NCBI RefSeq assembly: GCF_017352155.2
Contig: NZ_CP071462.1
Span: forward strand, 3,472,001-3,536,000
Source of the DNA: Haloterrigena alkaliphila
GTDB taxonomy: Archaea > Halobacteriota > Halobacteria > Halobacteriales > Natrialbaceae
Length of the DNA: 64,000 nt
Direction: 5' to 3'
Shown here: piece after piece, positions 53,581 through 62,404 of the stretch
Numbering within the stretch: the stretch's first letter is position 1
Layout: the number at the start of each line of letters is the position of its first letter
Notes under the pieces: model-generated
Told to the model about the DNA's origin: nothing
The model's input: the letters and a program-made list of their open reading frames with translations, nothing else
Database searches by the model: none
Translations under genes and position numbers: made by a program

Positions 53581-53967
53581 ACGGGAGGGGACTCGAGCCG
53601 ACGGGATAGGGCTTTCGTGGTCGACTCGCCGTTCGAATCGTCGGTAGCGGAATCGCAGTATCGAATATCGTTCACAGTTTCGATGGCGACACTCGGCCGA
53701 TACATACTCGAGAGAGCAGCGACGAACACGCTGCTACCGTGGCAACTGGGATTCCCACGTCCTCCCCAGCCGATTCGCTCAGTCGCGTTGCTCCCTCGCT
53801 CATCCCTCGCACGGTTTCGTCGGTCGCCCTCACGTTTGTTCGGGCGACTGACAGCGCGCGCCACTGCACCGTGGATCGCCGGACGAGCGAGGTGAGGTAC
53901 GTCGGTTCGCCAATGGAACCGATCCGGAATCGCCACCAGTAAGACGACCGGGTCACTAGGTCGACCG
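53581..53967. other. Intergenic region with dispersed repeat
   Basis: This 387-bp gap holds repeat copy 2 (53731-53869) and a 98-bp region upstream of mutY. Short frames over the repeat on either strand show no family similarity. I see no tRNA or other RNA. Confidence 0.55.
53731..53869 (-). repeat. Dispersed ~140-bp element, copy 2
   Basis: Read on the minus strand this copy matches 781-920 almost base for base in length. It contains a perfect 7-bp stem, GTCGCCC...GGGCGAC, and a short stem CGTGG...CCACG near its end. The frame for a short peptide (MSEGATRLSESAGEDVG) is open here but stopped in copy 1. Neither copy shows a transposase or terminal duplications that I can see. Confidence 0.75.
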
Positions 53968-54930
53968 ATGAGTGAGCGCGACGATGGTGCCGATACTGAC
54001 GGGGGCACCGGCCCCGATGAGTGGTCCCTGCCCGAGGACCTCGAGGCCGTCCGCGAGGCCCTGATCGCGTGGTACGAGGCCGACCACCGCGAGTTTCCGT
54101 GGCGCCGGACCGACGACCCCTACGAGATCCTGGTCAGCGAGGTGATGAGCCAGCAGACCCAATTGGATCGCGTGGTCGAGGCCTGGGAGGAATTCCTCGA
54201 GCGCTGGCCGACGACGACGGATCTCGCGGCGGCCGACCGGGCCGACGTGGTCGGCTTCTGGACGGACCACAGCCTCGGCTACAACAACCGGGCGAAGTAC
54301 CTCCACGAGGCCGCGGGGCAGGTCGAGGAGGAGTACGACGGTGACTTCCCCCGTACGCCCGACGAACTGCAGGAACTCATGGGCGTCGGTCCCTACACCG
54401 CCAACGCCGTGGCGAGTTTCGCCTTCAACAACGGCGACGCGGTCGTGGATACGAACGTCAAACGGGTCGCCTACCGCGCCTTCTCGATCCCAGACGACGA
54501 CGCGGCCTTCGAGGACGCGGCGAGCGACCTCATGCCCGCGGGCCGATCGCGGGTCTGGAACAACGCGATCATGGAACTGGGCGGCGTCGCCTGCACGCAG
54601 ACCCCGAAGTGTGACGAAGTCGGCTGCCCGTGGCGCGAGTGGTGTGACGCCTACGCCAGCGGCGACTTCACCGCTCCCGACGTCCCCACCCAGCCCTCCT
54701 TCGAGGGGAGTCGCCGACAGTTCCGCGGCCGCGTGATCGGAACCCTCCGCGAGTACGACGAACTCGAGTTGAACACGCTCGGCCACCGCGTCCGGGTCGA
54801 CTACGCCCCCGACGGCGAGTACGGTCGCGAGTGGCTCACGGGCCTGCTTACCGACCTCGAGTCGGACGGACTGGTCGACCTCGAGCGAAGCGGCTCTGAC
54901 GACCAACTCGTCGCACGATTGCGGCGGTAG
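53968..54930 (+). CDS. mutY: A/G-specific adenine glycosylase MutY
   Basis: A 320-residue base-excision enzyme that removes adenine opposite 8-oxoguanine. The helix-hairpin-helix (about 135-155, MGVGPYTANAVASFAF) and DTNVKRVAYR with its catalytic Asp (about 165-170) are present. The [4Fe-4S] cluster cysteines are C-x5-C-x4-C-x5-C in CTQTPKCDEVGCPWREWC, slightly off the usual C-x6-C-x2-C-x5-C. There is no NUDIX-like 8-oxoG recognition domain of full bacterial length; the C-terminal 90 residues hold a short winged-helix-like part. The 98-bp region upstream borders repeat copy 2. Confidence 0.92.
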   Translation: MSERDDGADTDGGTGPDEWSLPEDLEAVREALIAWYEADHREFPWRRTDDPYEILVSEVMSQQTQLDRVVEAWEEFLERWPTTTDLAAADRADVVGFWTDHSLGYNNRAKYLHEAAGQVEEEYDGDFPRTPDELQELMGVGPYTANAVASFAFNNGDAVVDTNVKRVAYRAFSIPDDDAAFEDAASDLMPAGRSRVWNNAIMELGGVACTQTPKCDEVGCPWREWCDAYASGDFTAPDVPTQPSFEGSRRQFRGRVIGTLREYDELELNTLGHRVRVDYAPDGEYGREWLTGLLTDLESDGLVDLERSGSDDQLVARLRR

Positions 54931-55004
54931 GTCGCGACCTCCTATCCATCCGACGACGGTCCCGCTAGCACGCCGATAGTCGGAACCCGTGCCGATTGGA
55001 CCGG

Positions 55005-55012
55005 TTATTTTA
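55005..55012 (+). promoter_or_regulatory. TATA-like box of the FMN reductase gene
   Basis: TTATTTTA is 24-31 bp before the ATG at 55036. Confidence 0.5.
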
Positions 55013-55035
55013 CCGTCGCGACCCTCGGTACGCTC

Positions 55036-55623
55036 ATGTCCGACGTACACGTCGCCGCGGTCTGTGGCAGTCTCCGCGACGCGAGTAGGACCCACCTCGC
55101 CCTCGAGCGCGTGCTCGAGGCCGCCGAACGTGCCGGCGCGACCACCGAACTGCTCGATCTGCGCGAGTTCGACCTTCCGATCTTCGACGCGGATCGAGAC
55201 CGCGAGGAGGCGGGCGACGCCGCGGAACTCGCGACTCGACTGCGGGAAGCCGACGCCATCGTCCTCGGCTCGCCGATGTACCATGGCTCCTACTCCTCGC
55301 CGCTGAAGACGGCCCTCGACTACTGCGGGTTCGACGAGTTCAGGGGGAAAACGGTCGGCCTGCTCGCGGTCTCGGGCGGCGCCTTCCCCGTGACGGCACT
55401 CGAGCACGTGCGATCGGTCTGCCGGTCGCTGAACGCGTGGGTGATCCCCCACGAGGCGGCGATCCCCAACTCGCGCGCGGCGTTCGAGGACGGCGAGTTC
55501 GCCGACCCGACACTCGAGGAGCGCGTCGCCACGCTGGGTCGGCGAGCGGTCCAGTACGCCACGATCGAACCGGAGCCGGACTCGTTCGAGAGCGACCAGA
55601 ACGTCGGCGCCGAGGGCAAGTAA
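55036..55623 (+). CDS. NADPH-dependent FMN reductase
   Basis: A 195-residue flavodoxin-fold oxidoreductase. VCGSLRDASRT (about 9-19) is the phosphate-binding loop for FMN and GSPMYHGSYSSPLKTALD (about 77-94) is the family active-site segment. It reduces FMN or quinones with NAD(P)H, perhaps against oxidative stress or for flavin-dependent partners. It is tail-to-tail adjacent to the membrane-protein gene (stop codons touch). Confidence 0.9.
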   Translation: MSDVHVAAVCGSLRDASRTHLALERVLEAAERAGATTELLDLREFDLPIFDADRDREEAGDAAELATRLREADAIVLGSPMYHGSYSSPLKTALDYCGFDEFRGKTVGLLAVSGGAFPVTALEHVRSVCRSLNAWVIPHEAAIPNSRAAFEDGEFADPTLEERVATLGRRAVQYATIEPEPDSFESDQNVGAEGK

Positions 55624-56268
55624 TCAGGGCTCGAGGAGGCGTTCGAACCGCCGCTGATGGGCGAGGAAGGCGAACAGCCCGAAGACGAGGATGCCGACCT
55701 GGAGCGCCTCGATGTGGATCACGAGCGTCGTTACCTCCAGAGACAGCGGCGGGGACGCGATCGTCCAGTCGGTGAGCCAGGCCGACGCGAGCAGCATCGA
55801 CGCGCCCACGGCCAGCAAGGCCCCGGGGACGAGCGGGAGCCGCGTCGTCAGGTACGTCGATCGCAGACAGAAGACGCGCCGCTCGAAGAGGAACTGGCCG
55901 GTGAGGATAACCGTGAGCAGGAGCGTCGCCAGGACGATTCCCGCCACGCCGCCGATCTGTTCGGCGACGAGCAACCAGACGACCCAGCCCCCCGTCGACA
56001 GGAGCGCGGTCCCGAGCCGCTGGGGCTGGAGGAGATCCCCGACCTCACTGACGGTCGCCCCGAAGACGCTGGTTCTGAGTAGGGCACCACAGAAGAGGAT
56101 TCCGAGACCGGCGAGCGCCGTCGATCCCGTCCGGGAGCCGACGACGAGGGCGAACCAGATGGCGACCGCGACCGTTTCGACGGCGGCCGCGGAGAGCGCC
56201 GCGGTGATCCCGACGACGCGTCGTCGGGCCGTTCGTCCGAGGACGTTCGGCTCTCGGATGACGCTCAT
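55624..56268 (-). CDS. Six-helix membrane protein
   Basis: A 214-residue membrane protein; I do not recognise the family. Hydrophobic segments lie at about residues 18-40, 45-62, 85-103, 105-125, 140-160 and 180-203. The start ATG (MSVIREP) was chosen because TTACAAA (56293-56299, minus strand) lies 25-31 bp upstream. A palindrome overlaps that box (56296-56312). It may be regulated by a DNA-binding protein. No transport motif is seen. Confidence 0.7.
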   Translation of the reverse strand: MSVIREPNVLGRTARRRVVGITAALSAAAVETVAVAIWFALVVGSRTGSTALAGLGILFCGALLRTSVFGATVSEVGDLLQPQRLGTALLSTGGWVVWLLVAEQIGGVAGIVLATLLLTVILTGQFLFERRVFCLRSTYLTTRLPLVPGALLAVGASMLLASAWLTDWTIASPPLSLEVTTLVIHIEALQVGILVFGLFAFLAHQRRFERLLEP

Positions 56269-56723
56269 ACCCGGGTCTTGGCTGCAACCCCTTTTGTAAT
56301 GGAAGTCATTACCTCCCACAGGATGGTAATCGTATTGATGCGTTCGTTCGCACCGCTTTTATACGCCGCTAATATCTCATTTCTCGAGCGGCTGTATCGG
56401 TCGCTTTATTGAACGTTCGTATGGATTTTCTCACCGATACAACCGTTAGATGTACTAAATCTGGATATATGTGAGGGTGAAACCAACACTACACCATTTA
56501 TTTACCACGCATTCCCGGTCTCGGTCTCCGTCAGTTTGCTTCCGACCTCGAGTGCGGTCGCTCGAGCGCCGGATTCCGGGCACTCGAGGGGGCGGACCCG
56601 CTCGTAGGTAGCGGTTACATCTCGGATTGGGAGCCAGTAGCCGACACATAACTGCCGGGAACTCGATTCGAACGGCGGAAACGTTGGACAGAGTTATTTA
56701 TGGGGATGTGGTCGGGAGCGATT
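56269..56723. other. AT-rich intergenic region
   Basis: No gene is visible in this 455-bp gap, which is more AT-rich than its surroundings. It holds the palindrome next to the membrane-protein gene, several TATA-like strings and, at 56694-56700, TTATTTA, well placed to drive the 56724 gene. Confidence 0.6.
56296..56312 (-). promoter_or_regulatory. Operator-like palindrome over a TATA-like box
   Basis: GTAATG-GAAGT-CATTAC (plus strand) is a perfect 6+6 inverted repeat with a 5-bp spacer, overlapping the TATA-like box of the membrane-protein gene. Repressor binding here would block TBP. Confidence 0.55.
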
Positions 56724-57305
56724 ATGGCCGAAAGCGAGCAACAGGAGAAGATGTTGTCCGAGACAGTCGTCAAAGAAGCGATCGGACTGGGAATGAAGTC
56801 CCCGTTGCGAGACTCCATCCTCGAGGCGGTAGAGGAGGCCGACGGCACCGGTTCCGATGGCGGACGCAGCCTCCCGCTGGCTGGGATCCTCTTCGGTGCG
56901 GGCGCCGCGCTGGGCTTTCTCGCGGGACAGCGCTCGCCGCAACTCGAGGAGACGTCGATCGACGACCTCGAAGAGCCCGACATCATCGAGGACGTCATGG
57001 AGGAACAGGTCGGCGGCGAGTCGGCGTCGGTGAGCGAGACGACGAGTGACGACGGAACGAGTGACGAAGGGGCGAGCGACGAAGGCGGATCGAGTCGCGT
57101 CGCGCCGCTGCTGCTCCTCGTGGGCGTCCTCGGCGCAATCGCGGTCCTTCGCCGTCGGTTCGCCTCGTCGGAGGAAGAGGAGTGGGAGCCGATCGAGGAG
57201 TTCGAACCGGCGACGAGCGACGAACTCGAGGACGAGGAAGAGGAGCTGGAAGCCGAGGCCGAGACGGACGAGGGCGAGGAGTCCGAGGAGACGGAAGAGG
57301 AGTAA
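56724..57305 (+). CDS. Acidic haloarchaeal protein with two membrane segments
   Basis: A 193-residue protein (MAESEQQEK start) not matching a named family. An N-terminal helix-rich part (KEAIGLGMKSPLRDSILEAVEEADG) precedes two short hydrophobic segments: about 54-72 (LAGILFGAGAALGFLAGQ) and about 131-147 (VAPLLLLVGVLGAIAVLRR). The last 40 residues are mostly Glu. The start is fixed by a TATA-like box 24-30 bp upstream rather than by an earlier ATG at 56700 inside it. Function unknown. Confidence 0.7.
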   Translation: MAESEQQEKMLSETVVKEAIGLGMKSPLRDSILEAVEEADGTGSDGGRSLPLAGILFGAGAALGFLAGQRSPQLEETSIDDLEEPDIIEDVMEEQVGGESASVSETTSDDGTSDEGASDEGGSSRVAPLLLLVGVLGAIAVLRRRFASSEEEEWEPIEEFEPATSDELEDEEEELEAEAETDEGEESEETEEE

Positions 57306-57471
57306 CACCGTCCGCGGTGGCCGCGCTCGCCTGACATCCGGTTCCGTTTCCGTCCGATTCCGTTTCTGTCCCGCCCACGGGATCGGGCGTCGACAGCACC
57401 GGGTCGGGCCCGGCCTCGGTCGCCCGTGCTGACGAAGGAGCTAAGGGGCCGACGCCGACAGAGTGAACCCA

Positions 57472-58530
57472 ATGGAGACGATCCACCGTGCCTTCGTCGG
57501 CGACTCCCGGGATCTCGAGGCCATCGACGACGCCTCCGTCGACCTGGTCGTCACGTCCCCACCCTATCCGATGATCGAGATGTGGGACGACCTCTTCACG
57601 GAACTCGATCCCGCCGTCGGCGACGCGCTCGAGGCCGGCGACGGCCGCGCGGCGTTCGAGGCGATGCACGCCCAGCTCGAGCTCGTCTGGGACGAACTCG
57701 AGCGCGTGCTGGTCGACGGCGGCATCGCGTGTCTCAACGTCGGCGACGCGACCCGGTCGGTCGACGGTAGTTTCCGCGTCTACGCGAACCACGCGCGCGT
57801 CCTCGAGGCGTTCGAGTCGCGGGGGTTCGACCCCCTCCCGGACGTCCTCTGGCGAAAGCCCGCCAACAGCGCCGCCAAGTTCATGGGCAGCGGGATGATT
57901 CCGCCCAACGCCTACGTCACCCTCGAGCACGAGTACGTGCTCGTCTTTCGGAAGGGCGGCGAGAGCCGCGAGTTCGAACCGGGCGCCGACCGCCGGTACG
58001 AGGCCGCCTACTTCTGGGAGGAGCGCAACCGCTGGTTTTCGGACGTCTGGACCGAGGTCCGGGGCGAACTGCAGGACCTCGGCAGCGACGACCTCCGGGA
58101 CCGATCGGCGGCCTACCCCCTCGAGATCCCCTACCGGCTGATCTGCATGTACTCGGCCTACGGGGACACGGTCCTCGACCCCTTCTGGGGGACCGGGACG
58201 ACCACCCTCGCGGCGATGTGCGCCGGCCGTCACTCGGTCGGGTCGGAGCTCGAGGCGGCGTTCGTCGAGCGCTTTACCGACAGTCTCGATCAGGTTCCGG
58301 GGCTGTCGCGGTCGGTCGGCCGGGCGCGACTCGAGCGACACCGCGAGTTCGTCGCCCGTCGCCGCGAGGAGGGGAAAGCGTTCGAATATCAGGCGACCCA
58401 CTACGACACGCCCGTCGTGACGAAGATGGAACGGGAGATTCGGCTGCGCGAGGTCGAATCGATCGACGCCGTCGAGAACGGAACGGGCTACGAGTACCGG
58501 GCCGAACACGCGCCGCTGTCGCTCGAGTGA
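57472..58530 (+). CDS. zim: Orphan DNA methyltransferase, Zim-like
   Basis: A 352-residue N4-cytosine/N6-adenine methylase of the beta order: catalytic TSPPYP (about 28-33) comes first, and the SAM-binding DPFWGTGTT (about 240-248) later. The TSPPY spelling fits an N4-cytosine enzyme. No restriction gene or target-recognition partner is next to it. Haloarchaea commonly keep an orphan N4 methylase, Zim (CTAG-specific), and this is probably it; the name is by recollection. GTG at 57463 is an alternative start. Confidence 0.8.
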   Translation: METIHRAFVGDSRDLEAIDDASVDLVVTSPPYPMIEMWDDLFTELDPAVGDALEAGDGRAAFEAMHAQLELVWDELERVLVDGGIACLNVGDATRSVDGSFRVYANHARVLEAFESRGFDPLPDVLWRKPANSAAKFMGSGMIPPNAYVTLEHEYVLVFRKGGESREFEPGADRRYEAAYFWEERNRWFSDVWTEVRGELQDLGSDDLRDRSAAYPLEIPYRLICMYSAYGDTVLDPFWGTGTTTLAAMCAGRHSVGSELEAAFVERFTDSLDQVPGLSRSVGRARLERHREFVARRREEGKAFEYQATHYDTPVVTKMEREIRLREVESIDAVENGTGYEYRAEHAPLSLE

Positions 58531-58577
58531 CCGCGGCGCGGCGAACGAGCGAGGCGCGGCAACCCGGGTCGCGGGGA

Positions 58578-58655
58578 CACCGAGGCACGAGATACCGAGA
58601 CGACCGACATCGGAATACCGAGATGCCCGGTACCGTGACGCCCAGTACCGAGACG
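58578..58655. repeat. Degenerate tandem repeat before the cupin gene
   Basis: Five degenerate copies of TACCGAGACG start at 58578, 58593, 58616, 58631 and 58646 (spacings 15, 23, 15 and 15). They precede the cupin promoter by about 20 bp. They could be regulatory binding sites or a slipped repeat; no unique spacers, so not CRISPR. Confidence 0.65.
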
Positions 58656-58704
58656 TACGGGCGTCGAACGGGATTTTATGAGCGAGTACGACGAACCCTC
58701 GGCT

Positions 58705-59034
58705 ATGGCGCTCGACGAATACGCCGACGCGCTCGCCGACCTCGATCCCGCCGAGGGCGAGGTCGAAACGGCGGAACTGGTCGTTACCGACGACGTGCTC
58801 GTCAAGGCGTTCGCCCTCGGGCCGGACGCCGAACTCGAGCCCCACGACCACCCCGACAGCACGAACGTCTTCCACGTGCTCGAGGGGACGGTAACCGTGA
58901 TTCGAGACGAGGAGAGCGAGTCGATCGCGGGCCCCGGCGTCGTACACCACGAACGCGGCGCGGTCCACGGCGCGCGAAACGAGACCGACGAGCGGGTCGT
59001 GTTCACGGCGAGTCTCTGTCCCCTGCCCTCGTAG
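58705..59034 (+). CDS. Cupin-domain protein
   Basis: A 109-residue single cupin barrel. The first motif shows PHDHPDSTNVFHVLEG (about 42-57) with His/His/Glu-type metal ligands, and VVHHERGAVHGARN (about 76-89) the second histidine motif. Probably a metal-binding sensor or enzyme. ATTTTAT (58673-58679) is 26-32 bp before this ATG, so the leaderless start is here; an ATG at 58678 is inside that box and less likely. Confidence 0.85.
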   Translation: MALDEYADALADLDPAEGEVETAELVVTDDVLVKAFALGPDAELEPHDHPDSTNVFHVLEGTVTVIRDEESESIAGPGVVHHERGAVHGARNETDERVVFTASLCPLPS

Positions 59035-59175
59035 GAACCCGTGGAACGCTCGAGAGTACCGAATCCGCGCCGAGCGCGGAGATCGAACCCGCTGACCGTA
59101 CGCGGGGACGGACGATTTCGATGCGGCTGCTCTCGAGCCCGCGATCCCTCACCGAACACCCGCCCACAGCACGAG

Positions 59176-59185
59176 GTTTTTATCC
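59176..59185 (+). promoter_or_regulatory. TATA-like box of the HTH-10 gene
   Basis: GTTTTTATCC ends 22 bp before the ATG at 59207, as in a leaderless promoter. Confidence 0.5.
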
Positions 59186-59206
59186 GCGCCGCTCGCATCG
59201 AGTGGT

Positions 59207-62200
59207 ATGAATCGCGGTCTCGAGGGGCTCGAAACGGCCCCGATTCGAGCCCACGCAGTCGGCTCCTCGACGTGGCTTCGGACGGTTCGAACGGGCCTCG
59301 ACGACGGTGACGTGGCGGTCCACGGCCCGTTCGAACCGTCCGAACTCGACGCGGCACCCCTCGAGGGGGCAAACTGCGTGCTGACCGACGACCGAGACGT
59401 GCTCGCTGCGCTCGGCGACGAGTGGCCGGTGGTATACGCCGTCGAATCGCCGGATACCGGGGCGATCGATCGACTCCTGAGCGACGGCGCGGCCGACGTA
59501 ATCGCGAAGACGACGACCGACCAGCCGTCGCTTCTCGCCCACCGGCTCCGCCGAGCCGTCGAATCGGCGTCGGCGCGTCGGACGGCTGCGCGCCGAGCGG
59601 AGTGGTTCGAGTCGTTGCTCGCCCACACCGACGACCTGCTGATCCTCCTCGATACGGACGGGTCGATCACCTACGTCGGCCCGTCGGCCGAGCAAGTCGG
59701 CGGCTACGACGCCGAGCGGATGCTCGACACGCACTTTCTGGAGTACGTCCACCCGGACGACGCGTCGGCGCTTCGGGCCGATTTCGACGCGCTGTGTGCG
59801 GCCGATCCCGGCGCGACGACGACCGCCGAGTACCGGTGCCAGCACGCGGACCGCTCCTGGTACGAACACGAAGTCGTCCTCACGAACCGACTCGGCGACG
59901 AGACACGACGGTCCCCGAGTCGCCGATCGGACTCCGACGGCGAGATCGACGGCATCGTCGCCTCGATCCGTGACGTGAGCGAGATCCATCGGGTCGAACG
60001 GGATCTGGCGGAATCGTTCGATCGAGTGAGCGACGCCGTCTTCGCGCTCGATCCGGAGTGGCGGTTCACGTCCGTCAACGATCGGGCCGCGACGATCCTG
60101 GACGTCGATCCGGCGGAGGCGAAAGGGCGGAAAATCCTCGAACTGTTCCCCGAACTCCGGGACACGCCCTTCCAGGAGGCGGCGCTCGAAGCGACGCGGA
60201 CGGGGGATTCGACCTCCCTCGAGCGGTACTACGAGCCGAGCGATCGCTGGTACGATGTCCAGCTCTACCCGTCGTCGTCGGGGCTCTCGGTGTACCTGCA
60301 GGACGTCACCGACCGGGTCGAACGCAAGCGGGATCTCAAGGACCGAACGGAACGGCTGGAAACCCTCGTGCAGAACGTCCCCGTCGTCCTCTTCGCGTTC
60401 GACGACGAGGGGACGATCACCCTCGCGGAGGGACGCGCCCTCGAGAACCTCGACGCGGCCGCTGACGACGTTGTCGGCCAGTCGGTCTTCGACGTGTTCG
60501 AGGACTACGAGGGCGTCCTCGCCGACTTCGGCGCGGCGCTGGAGGGGGAGTCGACGCACTCGTCGGCCACGCTGGACGGCCGCGTCTTCGAAGCGTGGTG
60601 TCGGCCGATCACCGAGGACGGGACCGTCGAACGCGTGATCGGGACCGCCGTCGACGTCACCGAGCGCGCTCAGTATCAGGAGGCGCTGAACGCACTGCAC
60701 GAGGCGACGAGCCACCTGCTGACCGTCGAATCCGAGCAGGCCGCCTGCGAGTACGTCGTCGACGTCGCTTGCGACGTCCTCGACCTCGAGACCGTCGTCT
60801 ACCGCTTCGACGACCAGCGAAACGAGCTGGTGCCGACGGCCTACTCGCAGGGGCTCGAGGAAGCGATCGGTTCGCCGCCGCGGCTCCAGCCCGGCGACGG
60901 GCCCGCCTGGACCGCGTTCGTCGAGGATACGCCCGGCCGGTTCGACGACCTCGCCGATTCGTCACTGACCGGCGAACCGCCCGGTAACGCCCGGAGCGGG
61001 CTCTACGTTCCGATCGGTGAACACGGCGTCCTCGTCGCGCTCGATCCCCAGCCGGCTCGGTACGACGACGAGACGTTCGAACTCGCAAAACTGTTCGCCA
61101 GGACGGCCGAAGCGGCGCTCGACCGGATCACCCGCACGCGACGCCTCCACGGTCACGAGTGGGAACTCAAGCGACAGAACAGGCATCTCGAGCGGCTCAA
61201 CGCCGCCAGTCAAGTTCGACAGGACATCGAACAGTTGCTCCTGATGGCCGACTCCCGCGCCGAGATCGAACGCGGAATCTGCGATCGCCTCGCCGACCTC
61301 GAGTCGTGTTCGTTCGCCTGGATCGGGGAGCCGGACCCGGGCGGGACCCGGATTCGGCCGCGGGTCCGAGCGGGCCACGAACGGGGCTATCTCGACGCGG
61401 TCGCGGTGACGACCGTCGACGACTCCGCCGCCGAGCCGACGGGCCGTGCGGCGCGAACGCGGTCGCCGATGGCCGTCGAAAACGTCGCCGATTCGGTCCG
61501 CGACGGATCGTGGCGGGGGGACGCCCTCTCGCGGAGCTTCCAGTCGGTGTACGCCGTTCCGCTCGTCTACGACGGGTTCCTCTACGGCGTGCTCGCCCTC
61601 TACTGCGACGACCGGGACGCGTTCGACGAACCGCTTCGATCGATGCTCGCGGAACTCGGCGAGACCATCGGCTACGCGATCGACACGGTCAAGCGAACCG
61701 CCGCGCTGCGCGACGACGACGTCGCCGTGGTCGAACTCGAACTCGATCTCGAGGACGCGGTTCCGATGGGTCGACTCGCCGATCGGCTGGGGTCGCGCGT
61801 CGAGTTCGAGGGTCGGACGACGCGCGCGGAGGACTCGCCGACGATCTTCGCAGTGGTCGACGGGGCGGTCGATCCCGAGACGACCGATCCGTCCGACATC
61901 GAGGGAATCGGCGACGTCGCCGTCATCGCGGAAACCGACGCGGAAACGCTGGTTCAGCTCCGGTATACGACGCCGTTTCTCGGCGCGGCGGTCGACGCCC
62001 ACGGCGGCACGCTCCGAACGCTGGTCGCCGATGACGACGGCGTCCGTGCGACCGTCGTCGTCCCGGAATCGATCGAGATCAGGGACGTCCTGTCGGAACT
62101 GCGCCGCCGCGGGTTCGCGGCGTCACTGGTCGCCCGTCGCGAGGACTCGACGACCGCTCGCGCTGCGATCGACGCGTCCGCCCGGAATTCGCTGCTCGAT

Positions 62201-62404
62201 CGGCTGACGGACCGACAGCGAGAGGTCGTCCAGACGGCGTACCACGGCGGCTTCTTCGAGTGGCCGCGTCGGACGACCGGTGAAGCGATCGCCGACTCGC
62301 TGGACATCTCCGCGCCGGCGTTTCACAAACACGTCCGAGCCGTCGAGTTGAAGCTCTTTACCGCGCTGTTCGACGACTCGTCGTCCGTGGGGTTACACAG
62401 TTAA
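59207..62404 (+). CDS. PAS/GAF/HTH-10 multidomain sensor-regulator
   Basis: A 1065-residue cytosolic regulator of the bacterio-opsin activator (Bat) type. Residues 1-120 are receiver-like; PAS domains follow at about 130-265, 268-375 and 380-480. GAF-like domains lie at about 490-640 and 670-840. Next comes the Bat-type BAT/HTH-associated region (about 845-985). The C-terminal HTH-10 (LTDRQREVVQTAYHGGFFEWP, about 1000-1055) binds DNA. It probably senses redox, oxygen or light through the PAS and GAF domains. The downstream HalOD1 gene is 66 bp away on the same strand. Confidence 0.93.
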   Translation: MNRGLEGLETAPIRAHAVGSSTWLRTVRTGLDDGDVAVHGPFEPSELDAAPLEGANCVLTDDRDVLAALGDEWPVVYAVESPDTGAIDRLLSDGAADVIAKTTTDQPSLLAHRLRRAVESASARRTAARRAEWFESLLAHTDDLLILLDTDGSITYVGPSAEQVGGYDAERMLDTHFLEYVHPDDASALRADFDALCAADPGATTTAEYRCQHADRSWYEHEVVLTNRLGDETRRSPSRRSDSDGEIDGIVASIRDVSEIHRVERDLAESFDRVSDAVFALDPEWRFTSVNDRAATILDVDPAEAKGRKILELFPELRDTPFQEAALEATRTGDSTSLERYYEPSDRWYDVQLYPSSSGLSVYLQDVTDRVERKRDLKDRTERLETLVQNVPVVLFAFDDEGTITLAEGRALENLDAAADDVVGQSVFDVFEDYEGVLADFGAALEGESTHSSATLDGRVFEAWCRPITEDGTVERVIGTAVDVTERAQYQEALNALHEATSHLLTVESEQAACEYVVDVACDVLDLETVVYRFDDQRNELVPTAYSQGLEEAIGSPPRLQPGDGPAWTAFVEDTPGRFDDLADSSLTGEPPGNARSGLYVPIGEHGVLVALDPQPARYDDETFELAKLFARTAEAALDRITRTRRLHGHEWELKRQNRHLERLNAASQVRQDIEQLLLMADSRAEIERGICDRLADLESCSFAWIGEPDPGGTRIRPRVRAGHERGYLDAVAVTTVDDSAAEPTGRAARTRSPMAVENVADSVRDGSWRGDALSRSFQSVYAVPLVYDGFLYGVLALYCDDRDAFDEPLRSMLAELGETIGYAIDTVKRTAALRDDDVAVVELELDLEDAVPMGRLADRLGSRVEFEGRTTRAEDSPTIFAVVDGAVDPETTDPSDIEGIGDVAVIAETDAETLVQLRYTTPFLGAAVDAHGGTLRTLVADDDGVRATVVVPESIEIRDVLSELRRRGFAASLVARREDSTTARAAIDASARNSLLDRLTDRQREVVQTAYHGGFFEWPRRTTGEAIADSLDISAPAFHKHVRAVELKLFTALFDDSSSVGLHS

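Noticed and set aside
53577-54008. Minus-strand 143-codon frame
   Set aside because: It covers repeat copy 2 and the mutY upstream region, with low-complexity Arg/Ser/Pro translation.
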